A DNA stretch of 64,000 nt from Epiperipatus broadwayi. Lineage: Eukaryota > Onychophora > Udeonychophora > Euonychophora > Peripatidae. Positions 1 through 12,734 of this stretch are shown in pieces. The DNA lies in assembly GCA_028023455.1 (NCBI GenBank), contig JAQFVV010012509.1:556001-620000 (forward strand), given 5' to 3'. A program made the position numbers and the translations under genes. Under the pieces are notes generated by a model. The model was not told the DNA's origin. It saw only the letters and a list, made by a program, of their open reading frames with translations, and did not search any database. The stretch's first letter is position 1; each line of letters opens with the position of its first letter.

Positions 1-1040
1 TTTCACAAATCTCTATACTGTTCCATTTTTTTAGACTAGCGGGAGACAAGATTTAACTTTCTAAATCTTTGCCATTGGAATGCTTTTGCAAGCTTAGCAT
101 TAACTTGTCCGCACTCTTTAGCAGGCTAATCTCCCTTGGTCCGCACGCTTTAGCAAGCTAGTACTCGACTGACCCAAAGCCCCCAGTAAGCAGCACATAT
201 AGCCCAAACAGTCCAATTGTCATACCCCCTCTACGAGCTATTGCATCAGCTAATAATAAATTTAATTATACCTTTCTACATTCTTTTACCTTTTTATTTA
301 TTAAAGTACACTTTTGCAAGCTTCCATATTGAATACTTGACACCCATTGTGCTTACATTCCTTTCTCAGATAAAATCTATTTTATCTTTATTCACGATCA
401 ACCGAAAATTCTTTTATACAAAACATTTTCTTCGGTTGAAAGTAGATTGTAATTAGCAAAAAGGTTTTTTTTCCTTTACAAATTTAATTAATTAATTTCA
501 AACCCTCTCATTCTAACAATTAGAAAAGATAAATTCCAATAAATGCAAAAACTTTTTAGCTATTTAGAATTTTCTTTTCTTTTTTTAGGAAAATAATAAA
601 AAATAAAAATACATTTCTATATATGTGTGTTCGAACATTTATAAGTAGTAAAATACAACAAAAAAAAACTGTTCTACACATAAACAAATATTACAACTTA
701 TTTTCCCTCTTTTTTTTTTTTTTTAGACAGGTTTGCTAGTCGAATAAATTATTAAAACATATATACACTGCATACACTTGTACTGTGGGTATAATAAGAA
801 TATAATATAGCCCAAACCCATTTATTTATGTACTATATCCATACCTCCCACTTCCCCTCTGAATTATAATTTAATAAATCGTATTAAAATTATAATTTTC
901 ATGTAATACATGTAAGCTGTGCTGAATCTTCAGCAAACAGCCATTTTGTGCATGGCCGTTATACACGGACTGGCACAATATATATATTTCTTTATTTGTC
1001 TTCAGATTTGTGTGCTAGTGCATGTTAGTGCATTTTATAT
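1..1040. other. AT-rich non-coding, no feature recognised
   Basis: No open frame, splice signal pair or repeat match to the rest of the window was found here. Positions 30-215 are less AT-rich than their surroundings and repeat short phrases such as CGCACKCTTTAGCA twice (near 110 and 152), which may be a diverged tandem duplication. The rest is simple AT sequence with T runs (about 711-724). Confidence 0.5.
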
Positions 1041-1047
1041 TTTGCAA

Positions 1048-1270
1048 TCTAATATATTCTAAAAGTTCTATTTTAAAATCTTTATGTTTAAATTTACTCA
1101 TATGACCATAAACTGCAGAATTTTTATCATGTAAATGTTGTTTTAATCTTTTTGAAATTTATTCATTATAATTCCAACATATGATATTTCTTTATTATTT
1201 TTAAAACAATCTAAACATTTTATAATATCAACCTAATTCATAACTTCTAAATTATTACAATCATGATCAA
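1048..1270 (-). pseudogene. Penelope-like GIY-YIG end, inverted duplicate
   Basis: Read on the minus strand, this stretch matches positions 1785-2009 of the plus strand over about 220 bp at roughly 85 percent identity by eye. It is therefore a second, inverted copy of the nuclease end of the adjacent Penelope-like remnant. The two arms are separated by about 510 bp, and both 3' ends face outward. It carries the same decayed codons around the ATRLKQH and NSAVYGQ regions of the neighbouring copy. There is no intact frame. The pair could instead be a foldback element, but the recognisable domain argues for two copies of one retroelement. Confidence 0.65.
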
Positions 1271-1299
1271 AGAGGATAAAATTAAATTTACTATGGAAA

Positions 1300-2090
1300 A
1301 ATAAAATGTTAATATTAGTGAGTATATGGATGTTAGAATTAAAAAAATAAGTAATAATAATAGGATAGTAATAGAAACTTCTGTTTATAGAAAAAAAACA
1401 TTTTTGGTATGTTAAATAGTTAGTTTTCAGATATTAATAATCACAATAAAATAAATATTATTAATAATAGGATTCAAAGAGCAATTAAACTATTTTCAAA
1501 TGAAGATTTATTAAAAAGTGAAAATAATATGATAAAATAGGAATATTTTATAAATGATTATTCTAGGGAGGTTTTAGTAGTTTGTTTTGCAACAAAACTA
1601 TTGAAAAAAAAACGAGTAATAGGATAAGATTAAATAATAATAATAGTAAGATAATTTATGTTGGCTTCAATGTTTCAAAAGGTTTGTTTGTTGAAATTAT
1701 GAAATTGTTTAATATGATTAATAAAAAATATATTATTATTTGTCCTACTATAAAAAGAAAAATATATAAATTTTTTATTTAATAATGATAATGATTGTAA
1801 TAATTTAGAAGTTGTGAATTTGGTTTATATTATAAAAAGTTTAGGTTGTTTTAAAGACAATAAAGAAATGTCATATGTTGAAACTACAAAGAATAAATTA
1901 GCAACAAGATTAAAACAGCATTTAAATGATAAAAATTCTGCAGTTTATGGTCAAATGAGTAATTAAAACATAAAGTTTTAAAATAGAACTTTTAGAATGT
2001 ATTATATTATAAAAGAAGGAATTTATATTAATGAAATAAAACCTGTAATGAATAGGATGTTAATTTTAAAAAATGAGGATAATAGGTTGA
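1300..2090 (+). pseudogene. Penelope-like element: RT thumb and GIY-YIG nuclease remnant
   Basis: Conceptual translation in shifting frames gives, in order: RIVIETSVYRKK (about 1362-1397), then NRIQRAIKLFSNEDLL (from 1466), which I read as the thumb region of a Penelope-like reverse transcriptase; a linker with KIIYVGFNVSKG (about 1650); and LVYIIKSLGC, YVETTKNKLATRLKQH and NSAVYGQ (1814-1964), followed by IYINEIKPVMNR (about 2022-2057). The last three groups follow the layout of the GIY-YIG endonuclease domain that Penelope-like elements carry C-terminal to their RT: a GIY-like VYI, a YIG-like YVE, a conserved R and a final N. Stops and frameshifts make it dead. The fingers and palm of the RT are missing, so this is a 5'-truncated copy, the usual state of such elements. 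Confidence 0.72.
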
Positions 2091-2167
2091 TTTAATTAAA
2101 TAATTATAGGGGATTATTTTAAGAAAGGTATCTAAGAAATGAATGTAATGAAAAATTAAGATTGTTT

Positions 2168-2269
2168 TTTTTTTATGTGTCAAAGCATCGGCAGGGAAGC
2201 GAACCCGCAAACCCTGAACAAGTGCTTGTAAGGCAGCTGTGCTGACCACTCGACCACCAATGCTTGACT
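2168..2269 (-). repeat. tRNA-derived SINE, copy 1, with target duplication
   Basis: Read on minus, this is a tRNA-like body followed by an oligo-A tail (the T run at 2164-2173). AGCATTG near the start can pair with CGATGCT at the end as an acceptor stem. An A-box-like segment (GGTCGAGTGGTCAGC) and a B-box-like segment (GGGTTCGCTTCC) are in place. The insert is flanked by the direct repeat AAATTAAGATTGTTT at 2153-2167 and 2270-2284, so it arrived by target-primed reverse transcription. Three further copies are at 23093, 23411 and 63512. The anticodon arm is longer than in a tRNA, so it is not a functional tRNA gene. Confidence 0.85.
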
Positions 2270-2289
2270 AAATTAAGATTGTTTGTTAG

Positions 2290-2880
2290 AAGAGATTTAA
2301 GGTAAGATATATTTATATGTGTTATATGTAATTATGAAATATTTGTATTTGTTGTTTTTTATGTATTTTTTAATTATCCTTAATAAAGACTATAAAAAGA
2401 ATATAATTGAAAACATTGAAGTATATTTTTATACATTATAATAGTTCATATAATAAATCAAGATTTATAAAGAAGTTTGTGTGTGGTTTATTGTATATAT
2501 ATTTCTTATTAAATTTAGTTAAAATAAACTTGACGTAAAAATTGTGCATTTATTCTTTATCACTGTTATAATAATAATGTTAATTCTTGTCTTTTTGAGA
2601 ATTAATTATTTAATGCTTCAATTATTATTATTTAATTATTTAATGCTTCAATGGAAATATCTTTACTACAATTACTAACATCACTCAATTTAACTATTTA
2701 TGATTACCATTGTTTCGCAATTTGTAAAAATCAAATATCAAATTACTGCTTTTGTTTATGATGTTACAATATTTAAATGCAAAATAATAATAAAAACTTT
2801 TTAATGAAAACAATATGGTAAATGAAATATTTGTATGTGCTGAATATTTTGCAATGAATATGCAGCTAACCCATCATTAG
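2290..2880. other. AT-rich non-coding
   Basis: No gene or recognised repeat was found. A short direct duplication (ATTATTTAATGCTTCAAT) is present near 2607 and 2636. Confidence 0.45.
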
Positions 2881-3560
2881 AATTTTTTATATTTTTACTC
2901 ACTTTCTCTTCCCATTTTTATCTTCAATCCTTTCTTATCTACTTTATTACCCATTCGCATTCTGTTGTATCCAAGCCTCAGATTGACAAGCAAATTCTGA
3001 TCAAATATATCTATTGAAAATCTTTCCTTTCAAGAACATAAGCAAACTTTTCTCCAGTGCTAAGTCTCCCCCCCCCCCAATACTCAACTCTGCATAATAC
3101 CATAGTTTATTAATAACCTCTTCCAATTCACATGAAACAGCTTTATCGTCTCCTTTCCTGAAAATCCAAATCACAAGTTTAGTCCTTTAAGAATTCAACT
3201 TTACTTTCTTCCTCTCTGATAGCTTTCGTAAGATTTATTGAATATCTGAAAACTTGTGTGGAAATTAATACAGAAGCTATAAAAAAAAAAAAGAAGAAGC
3301 TCATTCTTAATTTATCTGTCGATAAAATCCAGTTAGAACATTTAACAATGATCAAATTTTTAACAAAAACACGTATACACAATTTTTATATTAATTAAAA
3401 AATAAATAGTAGTGTAAATAACATATATATATAAAATAGTTTCAAATAAGTATCACGTGACTCACTCGCTTTCGTTTAATATTACAGTAGTAATCTATTT
3501 GATGTCGCTCTCCTCAAGATTGTAAACATGCACGATCAAAAACATTATTTGTCTAAACAG
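2880..3560 (-). pseudogene. LINE (RTE-like) reverse transcriptase C-terminal remnant
   Basis: The segment is a diverged paralogue of 38940-39660 in the same orientation, with clear matches around the CCAAG.CTCAGAT block (2970 and 39090) and the AGTATCAYGTGA block (3448 and 39555). Minus-strand translation gives patches such as FLKGKIF and a SEAW motif that resemble the LKGK...YGSETW region of RTE-type LINE reverse transcriptases, but every frame is broken. Together with the endonuclease remnant at 4850-5900 on the same strand it could be one roughly 3-kb LINE, with a SINE-like pair inserted between. A C run (3070-3079) and an A run (3284-3293) lie inside. Confidence 0.5.
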
Positions 3561-4150
3561 TAAAACTTTCTATTATAAGAAACAAAAGTTTTATAAAAAA
3601 TAAAATGCTAAAACAAATCACATTATTATTTTTCATAGAATAATTACTGGAAAAATTTAACTTTGTATAAAGATTTACAAACATACGCGTAAAAATTATT
3701 CAAGACAACAAAAATTAAAAAACAATTTTCAAAAATCTTTCGCGCCTTAGCAACAAAAGCAACAGCAGCAACAAAAAAATATATTTAAGAAAAACAAATA
3801 TTTTTAATCCAATACAGTATATTTATTTTTAAACTGACGATAAATAATGAAACTACAAACAAAACACCACAATCAATTTTAAATAGTTTTCTTAGTAAAT
3901 TTAACAAAAAGAATAATAATAATGATTTTATAATTAATGAATCCACTAGAATAAGTTGCATACATTCAAGGATTTTTTTTTTTTTTTTAAATGTCAGAAA
4001 TCTGTAAAAAGAAATTATTGATTTTTTTTTTACTTCATCTCCTCTTAAGTTAAACTAAAGACATTATTTCATGTTCCTTCGAATAAAAAATATTTAGAGA
4101 TGTTCTTTATATAAATCACATAAAATAAAATAAAAACAGCTCATATAAAG
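3561..4150. other. AT-rich sequence, possibly the decayed RT core of the flanking LINE
   Basis: No frame or motif is readable. CpG-containing words cluster at 3685-3745. Its position between LINE endonuclease and RT C-terminal remnants on minus makes decayed LINE sequence the likely origin. Confidence 0.3.
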
Positions 4151-4515
4151 ACATCTGAGAATAAAGTATAGTTGTATTTATATATTGGATTATTGTCATC
4201 ATCTAATATTATATATATACTGAATGTCGATGGAAAAAGATAACTTTTTTAAATATTCCAAATACATTCAATTGTTCACATGTTGCTGGCCTGACAATAC
4301 GAGCATGGGAATCGAATTTGGATCCTTAGATTCTTGAATATTGAATTTTAAGGTAACGTTCTAACCTTTGGCAGGGTGGCTCAGTTGGTTAGACCAGTAA
4401 TGCAATTAGAAAATTTAAATAAAGTCAAATTTTTCTAAAAATAGTCAATACTTAATATTAGATGATGGAAATAGTTCAATATATAATTAAAATACCATCA
4501 GCACAAATCTTCAGG
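4150..4515. repeat. head-to-head pair of a tRNA-like dispersed repeat
   Basis: Two copies of one repeat face each other: a minus copy at about 4150-4375 and a plus copy from about 4371 to 4515. The outer arms share the block CATCATCTAATATTA with further similarity on both sides (about 100 bp). The plus copy starts with GGCAGGGTGGCTCAGTTGG, which reads as a pol III A box. The minus copy contains TTCGATTCCCATGC, which reads as a B box. Related pieces occur at 11575-12260, 12735-13011, 18054-18120 and 18836-19060. I read this as a tRNA-derived SINE with a shared 3' tail. A MITE with long terminal inverted repeats is the alternative. Confidence 0.6.
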
Positions 4516-4849
4516 AAAACAAAGTATAGTTACTTAGAAATTATTTACAATTCTAAATGATTCGATTAAAGAAGACAAATATAAATATATTTAGTAATAC
4601 AAATAAGTTAAAGTAACATTTACCGATGGAAATAAAAATGGATTCCATAAAAATAATATTATAAACTAATATAATTATAAATCTTCATCAACTTCTATAC
4701 TAATTCCATCATTGCATTTCAAAAGATGATATATATATATTGTATATGATTATCCTTACTGCAGTGGTATACAAATCTTTGTAAAATCTTTCAGAACATT
4801 TTATAATGTTATTCTACTTTTTAATAATAGTATACTATTTTACTATTGA

Positions 4850-5900
4850 AATAACTTTGCTTTCAATACTATCATATTTAAATTTCTGAGACTTTTATTT
4901 TTTCCTATATCTCTCCTTGCAGCTTCCTAGTTATATGTTTTCATATCATCATCTTTTTTTTCTATCATCTTACAAAATCTTAGATATTCAGTTCTAAAAT
5001 GTGGATTAGTTTAAATTATTTTTATATTTCTTCTTTCCTTCATATACAATTTGATATGTCTTACTTGATAACTTGCTAGTAAATTCTTGTTTTTTTGTTT
5101 TTGCTGAATGTATAGTTATTTTAAGTACAATATACATTATTTATTGATCTCATTCAAGTATATGGCCATCTTAAAAGAATTGATAAGTTTTAGTTTAGTG
5201 TCATGGTAGCATTTCTGGAAGTAAAAACATTAGCAGTTGATGTAGATTTTATTAATAGTCATTGTTTCTCTCATTTTGTATAAAGCAGTATTATCTTTGC
5301 CTTTAATTCATTAATATGCATTTTAAATTCCTCTAAATGATATACTTCTTGTACTGAATCTAATATCCACATTATGGTTTAAAAATACATATTTTTTATT
5401 AATCAAAATATATTTCAGCTTAGCTATATATTTAAACACTTCCATGCATATTCCTTCTTTGAACTCACCTCCCAAAAGAACCTTGATAAATATCTGTCTT
5501 TTCTTATTATGTCTCCATAATTACATTTATTTAATATTTTCATCTTTAAATTATATTCCAATTTCAGCATTAAAATCTTTCATGGAAATTTTAAAATTAT
5601 GTTTGGTCTAATCAAAAGTATTTTGCACATCTAAATAAAAGTAATATGCTTCTACTGTGTATTTTTTCTTGAATTGAATAATTAATGTTAGTACACCATT
5701 TGTTTGATACAACATCAATCTTCACAATTTGTTATTCCATCATTTACTTTTAATGAATTCCATTCTATTGATATTTTCAATATTTGAACCTTTATAGTAA
5801 AGTATATATCCATTTTTTAAATAGTTTCTTTAACATTTTATTTTAAATTCACAAGGTCCATCTATATCCTACTTAATGTTATATTAACTTTTTCGTTATT
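4850..5900 (-). pseudogene. LINE (RTE-like) APE endonuclease remnant
   Basis: Minus-strand translation from about 5800 downward gives VEAYYFYLDVQ, then MKDFNAEIGI (about 5600-5570), followed by a LWRHNKKRQIF patch. This matches the layout of the apurinic-type endonuclease of RTE LINEs, where a GDFNAKIG motif follows a YAPT...FY..L strand and precedes a G..N..G..L helix. Further down, PHFRTEYLRFCKMIEKKDDD resembles the charged linker before the RT. Many stops interrupt it. The catalytic GDFN is KDFN here. It lies upstream of the RT C-terminal remnant at 2880-3560 on the same strand. Confidence 0.55.
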
Positions 5901-6950
5901 ACGCGCACTTAAAGCACATAAGAAATTTCAAATTATAAACATCCAGTTTTCACTTAAGATTAATGGAAATCTATGCAGTCTATGCATTCACTTTTTACAT
6001 TATCATTTCTGGCATTCTTTCTACTTTACATAAGGGTTTTATTTTTCTACGATGAAAAATAAAAATTTTAAGATAATTTTTGTGATCAACTAAATTGAAT
6101 TTTTTTGTTTTTCTCTTAGTTTTTTTTAAATCAAGGACATAACAAGCATCATAAAAAGTACATCGGGAAAAATACAACTTTTTTACCAATGTACTTTGAA
6201 GACAATGGTAAGTCTTTGTTTTTATGTATTTTATAATTAATATTTTATTTTTATATATTTTTTAATTATTATTTGAATTTATATTTGATAAAAAATGTAT
6301 GAAAAAATTATTACTGAAACTAACATATATGCTAATCAAAAAAATAGCTTGTGATTGTATAAATGTATATCGTGAATTGTGAGCTTGGATCCAGTATTTG
6401 AATTAGGTTATATGAGACAAAGATAAAAATATTTTGTAAATATTATGACCCAATTTAGATTTTTCTATGTTTTCTCTGCATTTTAATAATAATAAAAATA
6501 CGCAAATGATAAAAGTAAAGGTTTTGACAGTATATATATAAACTTAGGCTGATTATAGACTACTGCAATGTAAATTTCAAAGCTGCATATCAAATGCAAA
6601 GAGAGGTGGCAGTTTATGAAGCTATCACTAAATTTATGGTCATAGTAGCATGAAGCAATATGAGCCCTCAAAACCTATATAGATAGAATAAATAATATTA
6701 TATCGCACTAACTCTAAACTATTAACTTATGTACCTCAAGCTTAACTCTATAATAAATTTAGTATTTCATTCACTTTTTATTTTATTTTATTATTTTAGT
6801 TTGTATATAGTGACCATTTTAGTAATACTTTTCAATAAATTATATACTATATTGAACTGAGAATAGAAATGGAATACCTACATATAAAAACAGATGTAGA
6901 ATATCATACAAAAATAGAGAGAAAAGAAGTTATAGCACTTACAATAAAAA
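5901..6950. other. AT-rich non-coding
   Basis: No gene, splice pair or known repeat was recognised on either strand. Short open frames here are what chance gives at this base composition. Confidence 0.45.
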
Positions 6951-8880
6951 CAGGATAATAAGAATGTGGGTAAAAAAAAAATGTTATAAAAATATTATCC
7001 AGATTTAATTATCAGAAGAAAATTGTTAATGCAAGATTAATGGTATTAGTGAAAATATATAAGAAGATAAAAATGTGAACAAGATTCAGAAAGCAAAATA
7101 AGATATTTTTAGAAGAAAGGTTGGGTGCGTTGAGATTGAATAAGACCCATTTGACACTTTAAAAATTTCCTCACTTTCAGGCGTCTATGAAAATTCAAGG
7201 AATGAAAACATTTGAAAATATTTCTTAGAGATTCAAAAAAGAAAACTATAAAATAATAATTATAATTTGATATAAATAAATATGAAGTGTAAAATAGGAA
7301 TAGTACTTTTTTAAAAATAAAAAAAGGCATTAAAAAAAAGATAAAGATTCAAAATTTGAACAAACTATATGAAATAGGGTTGAATTATATTTTCTATTAT
7401 GGAATGCCAGATAACAATTAAGAATATTTCCGATAAGGAAAAAAACACTATGGTAATTACAATAGTATATTTACACAATTAGAAAGTAGAATGAGTATCT
7501 ATGGAAAATAAAAGAAAGATTGACTGACATGAATGAGAAATAAAGAATAAATTTTAAATTGAGAAAATTTGATATTTTGAAAACATCAATAAAAGATTAA
7601 TTTACCACTTGTAATGAAGGGATTGATATGATACAAAGAGCATCAACAAATATTTAATCAAGATCAAATAAAAATAGTAAAAAAAATAAAACAACAACAA
7701 AGAATCATAGAAATAATATACTTTAAAAAGTATAAAAAATATTTCAAAAAATATATAAGAATACCAAAAGCTTTAAAAGTGATTGGAAAAAGAGAAAATA
7801 AAACCTAGATGGATATATGTTTAAAGAAAAAGGCTGGTATAGTTAAATTAAATTTTGAATGAAAATAAGAATTTAATTGTAATTAATAATTAGAAAAAGT
7901 TGTCAAACACAAACAAAAAAGATAATGGGAGAAAAAGCAATAGGAGTTAGAAAATTATTTCATATTATTAAATAATGATATAAGAGAAGATGGATAAATT
8001 AATGAACTAGGAGTCAAATAAAATAATAGAAAAATAAGAGAAGTTGATTTGGAAATAGAAATATTATCAATTTTGAGAAAGCAATCAAGGACTGGTTTCA
8101 AATAAGATTTAATAAAGTTAACGAACATAAATGGAAAAATGATAAATGGCATTAATATAAAACGAAAAATAGAAAAATCCTAGAGTATTAAATACTTATA
8201 AATTAATAGTAATTTTATTAAGCTCATCTAAATATTTGCATATATATGTTTGTGATTTGGATAGAGAGACACATTATTCTAGAAGAAATTAAGAGTGGAT
8301 TGTTTTAGTTAATTCACATAAGTTATAGGGAAACAAAAAGTTATTCAAAACTTTTGCAGATAAAGATAAGACAAAAACTGGGATGGATAGAAATAGGAGT
8401 GAGTTGTGGAGGTTTTAAAGTTCTGGAGTTGCTGATCAAGCAGTTTTACAATAACAATTTTTTAAAAGTACTAACTTGGAAATAGAATCAGAGAAAGGGA
8501 AATGATATCATGAATATTTTTTTTCTCTTATTATATACTTTGTTTTTAAGGAAAATAAAGATTGAGATAGAAAATTTAAATATACAAGTCAAGATTCTTA
8601 AATTAGTGAAAAGGAAAATGCACAATGTAGATATTTACTTTTTGTGAATGATGAGTTTTTTTTATAAACTCTGATCAAAATATTGATTTGTTCATTAATA
8701 GTAAATGTAAAGATTGAAGGAAATAAAAATTGCAAGACTAAAATACAGTAATTAATGCCAAAGATAAGAATGAAGGATAGACAATGGGAAATAAATACTG
8801 AAAAAGGGTTTGGGCATTTATTATTAAATGAACTAAGTATTTATAAGGTCAGCTGAAAATTAAAATTGTGTCAGTGATGA
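6950..8880 (+). pseudogene. decayed LINE reverse transcriptase region
   Basis: The plus strand is A- and purine-rich, unlike its flanks. Between about 8315 and 8450 a translation reads GNKKLFKTFADKDKTKTG followed by a SELWRF patch. This resembles the segment (K..F..F.DL.KAYD.V.R..LW..L) around the first catalytic Asp of RTE-type reverse transcriptases. About 200 bp later, LLFVNDEFFL sits where the YADD box is expected. Upstream (about 8035-8100) a REVDLEIEILSILRK patch fits the helix that precedes the GPDG motif. All frames are broken, and the ends of the element cannot be placed. Confidence 0.45.
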
Positions 8881-8972
8881 ACATACTGGATTCAAATGCA
8901 GCAAATCTTAGTCCATGCTGATATTAAATAGAATAATATCTCAGAATTCTTTATAATTTGATAATTACTTAC

Positions 8973-9022
8973 AAAATAACATGTTTGAACAACTTGCTAA
9001 TCTCTTCTTCTTCCACAAATTG
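8973..9022 (-). CDS. candidate internal exon (gene B?), unknown product
   Basis: On minus, a pyrimidine-rich tract ending in TTTTTTTTGTTAG is followed by 50 nt and then the donor TTTT|GTAAGT. In phase 0 the segment reads QFVEEEEISKLFKHVI plus two bases. A second frame is also open. The strong acceptor and donor favour an exon, but in 64 kb of AT-rich sequence a chance acceptor-donor pair around a short open segment is quite possible. It lies on the same strand as the other exon candidates. I do not recognise the peptide. Confidence 0.28.
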
Positions 9023-9379
9023 CTAACAAAAAAAACTAAGTTTCTTTTAAAAATGGGTAAAAGCATTAACTTTTTCAGCCAGAAGCTTTTCCAATTGTTA
9101 AGAATAAGCATTAACATTATAATCTATCTTTTAGATTTTCCTAACAGCTACTTGTCTAATTTAATCTAATGCGGGCATATCTCTAAAATATATTTTATGA
9201 TCATTGAAAGAATCTTCTTCCATCTCCTGTTGATGATACATAGCTTCATAAAAAGTGTACAAATAGATAAATAATTCTTCCTCATTATGAGATGTTAGTA
9301 ATGCTAAATCACTGTGGAGTAACTTTGAATCTCGATCTCTATTTATCTGCATGTTTTCAATAGGTTTTCCTTATCAAAA

Positions 9380-9600
9380 TCAATTTAGATGCTCTCCCTA
9401 TTAGTCATTTCTTATCACAGAGAATGGTGCATGCTAATATTGATTCCATTTGTTCCCTTTGTCATAAGTCTGAAGAAACAATACATCATTTTTGTTTTCA
9501 ATGACTTGCTCTTTCTGTCTATAGAGATATCACTGAGTCAATTACCAAATCATGTACTTTTTCTATTTGTACTCTCACTGACAGCATGAAATGCGTTTTT
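9380..9600 (+). pseudogene. non-LTR RT C-terminal zinc-finger remnant
   Basis: From about 9391 the plus strand reads LDALPISHFLSQRMVHANID and continues with CSLCHKSEETIHHFCF before a stop at 9502. The Cys-x2-Cys-x7-His-His-x-Cys arrangement after an L..R motif is the C-terminal zinc-binding element found after the RT domain of several non-LTR clades (ETIHHF is typical of the second half). It differs from the RTE-like C termini elsewhere in this window, so a second LINE lineage is implied. No other domain of that element can be read nearby. Confidence 0.5.
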
Positions 9601-11574
9601 TCCTTCAATTATGATTACTATTTTTTTTTTACCCTTTGATTCCTAAGATACCATTTTTGCTTCAACTTTACATCTAAGAAATTACAATCACTGATTTATA
9701 ATAAAATTTCAAAAATTAAAGTGACAGGACGTTTGCCCCTACAGATATTGGTAATGCTATCTGGAGCCTGTTCTCACAATTACGATCCCATTAGAAGTAA
9801 ATATTTTTTCCCCTTTTATTTATTTATTTTATATCTTTGTTATGTATTTACGAAATATACTTGTGGTAATTTATACATCATTGAGTTAGTCTATTTGTGA
9901 TGATAAACTACAAAATATCCAGTTGAATTTCATATCTTCAAGTTTGTAAAAAAAAAAAAATTGCCTAATAAAATTGTTTGTTTAAAAAAAAAAAAAAATT
10001 AAAATAGAGCAAAAAGCCACTGTGGAAATTTATGTAATAAAAAATAATTGTGTATAAATAAATAATATTAATAAAATGAAATGAAAAAAAAAAGACTTTT
10101 ATTTTTTAAAAAAGGGCGTAATACGAACATAATTAAATATCTGGCATTTATATATGGCATGTCATGGAAAATTTTGGATAAATTCTAAAAGCAAGTAAGT
10201 AGATATTTATTGAGTAATTAATTTGAGAGTTTAAATTACTCTTTTTCGGCTTCATCCTGTTAAAACATTGTTAGTAATCATTCTTATAAATCTTATTTCT
10301 TTCAGATAAAAAAAAAATCAATAAAGTTATTAGAAAAATTTCAAAAATATAAACATTTGATAATTTGTTAAATATTAAATAGATTTATATTTATTTTTAA
10401 AAAAACACATAATTTTTTTACTATTCGTTGTTTTGAAAATAACAGTTGCATGTGAAAACATGCTCTCCACTGAAAATATATTAAAATTGTATTTAATATT
10501 TTCTCTGAGTATATAGCGTTAATATTGCTTTTAATTTCTTATTATTATAAACATACTTTATAAAATAATAGAAACACAACTGCATTCGCATTACTTCATT
10601 TCTCATTTAATAATCCATGACTAATCTATGTAAGACTTTTTTCTTTTTTTCTGTTTTAATTTTCTTAGAAAATCAATTCCAAGAATAAGAAGGCAAAAAT
10701 ATTTTTTTAGACATTTAAAATAATTAATAACATAGAATTATTGCTTCTTTGTTTGTTAATATAGATTTAGTATGTTTCTTTACTCCTGAACATTTTTTTG
10801 GAAAACAGTATTATAACAAAGTTATATGGAGAAGTATAAGTTTCATTTGCAGGTCAAAGTTGATTTTATCTAAAATTCTATCACAATCATTTTACTTTAA
10901 CTTATTTAGATTGGTTAGCTTTGCCTGCATTTGATGGCTCATAAAAACTTACTGCCTTCTACTATTTTTTTCCTCAGATAAATATTCAAAATTCGTACAT
11001 TTTTCAGTGTATCCATTTATTATTTTTATCAAACTTTTTTTCCAACTTAAATAATTATTTTATATTAAGCTTCTTTATCCCACTAACATTAATTTGATCA
11101 TTTTTTCATTACAAATAAATGAATCATTTTTATTAATTCTTCCAACGAGCAACTCATTTTCAGAATGTAATTTCATTTTTAAAATGTCCACATTGCACCC
11201 TAGTTTCTTCTATACAACTTGGTTTCACTGCAATTTACCATTTTATTCTAATTCCTCTGTCCAGTGCATATACACTGTAGTTATAGATTTAGTCAAAAGA
11301 TGGAAGCTCTAACTCAAACAAAAACATGTACTATCAGGAAAAAAAATGTCAGGATTTGTTGGATTGTGATGCAACAATTTTCAATTGAGCTTTGATTTTT
11401 TTTATTCTAATTTAATATAAATAAATAAATATTTAATATTTGTCTAGAGATTAGTAATGTTAATTGAAGTTAAATGTTTTTAGAAAGATTCAAACTTTAT
11501 TCACATCTTTCTAAATATATTCAATTATTAGTATTAATATGCAGGTTAGTATAGAATATAAGTTTCAACTTCTT
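9601..11574. other. AT-rich non-coding
   Basis: No gene or repeat recognised. Several A runs (near 9948, 9984 and 10085) and AT-rich simple sequence are present. Confidence 0.45.
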
Positions 11575-12260
11575 CAGGTGTTTCTGGTTTGATTAGTGCC
11601 AATACTGGTATATAAATCAAACTGGAGCCCTCCTAGATTTAAAAATACTAAATTTAAAATAATTGTTTAACCAATTATGTTATTCTGTTAAAGTAAATAC
11701 TCTGTGAAAAAAAATTATATACTTATGAAAGATTTTTTAAATTTTATTTTAGTATAAGGTTAATAAGATAATTTTTAAATATTATGGAATATACACCAAT
11801 TGAGTTATGGGATCATTTGCAATTGCTATATAAGCCACTTCTTCAATTTTTTTATATATTTTTTAAAGTAGCAAACTATGTGTGTTCTAATAAATATTAA
11901 TTTGATTAGAAAAACACAAAAATATTGAACAGAAAGTAAAAAATACGAAGAAGAAAATTTAAAAAACTGTTCACATGACAGTGTAAATAATCTCATAAGT
12001 CAATGCAATATGATAATTCATAATATTTGAAAACTACTCATAAATCTTGCTCTTAAAATAATAAAAATGAAGAAATCAGGATGATCCTCATAGTTGAATA
12101 TATAAACCCTCTTCTGACAGTTATCTTTAACAGAATAACCTTGTTAATTAGAGTATTATCTCAAATTCAGTATTCATGAATCTAAAAACTGTCAGATCAA
12201 TTTTGATGCTATCATGGATTAAGTCACCAGTAGCCAGTAAAGAGAGAAGAAAAACATCAC
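11575..12260. repeat. inverted pair of the tRNA-like dispersed repeat
   Basis: The reverse complement of about 11590-11720 aligns with about 12105-12240; both contain TTAACAGAATAAC and an AATTTAGTATT-like block followed by AATCTA. The arms belong to the same family as 18836-19060 and the body of 4260-4375. The spacer of about 400 bp shows no gene. Identity between arms is low, so this is an old pair. Confidence 0.5.
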
Positions 12261-12734
12261 TGAAATATTGTGTTCTATATTAGGTATTATTACCAACAGT
12301 TGAATGTATTTAAGTAAGAATAAAGTCTGAAATTTTCTAAAAACAATTCAACTAGTAAAGAATATAGAAATGGAAGTAAAAACAGCACAATTATATTGAA
12401 TTTATATAATATTAACTAACCACTTTAGATTAAATATTCAAAAATGTCTTTAAAAAAATCCACAAGTGGGAATAATATTTAGTATAGTATTTAATTATTT
12501 ATAAATACAATTTAATAACCTTTTCAAATTAGAATGACTTTAAAGTTTTAAAATAATTATTGGATTTAAATAATTATATTGAAATTAATTTCTTATCAAA
12601 ACAGTACTATTTCACTTATGTATATATAGTCACAATTAACAAATTATAATTTTACATTCCATGTCAAAGATTAAAATTATTTATAAGTTATATGCAAAAA
12701 TATAGATATAAATACAAAAATAATATTGTATTTC

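Noticed and set aside
2028-2249. Minus-strand frame of 73 codons ending in the SINE
   Set aside because: Its N-terminal part is the translated tRNA-like body of the SINE; no independent coding signal.
4371-4405. tRNA-like start GGCAGGGTGGCTCAGTTGG
   Set aside because: There is an A box but no anticodon arm, T arm or closing acceptor strand downstream; it belongs to a SINE-like repeat pair.
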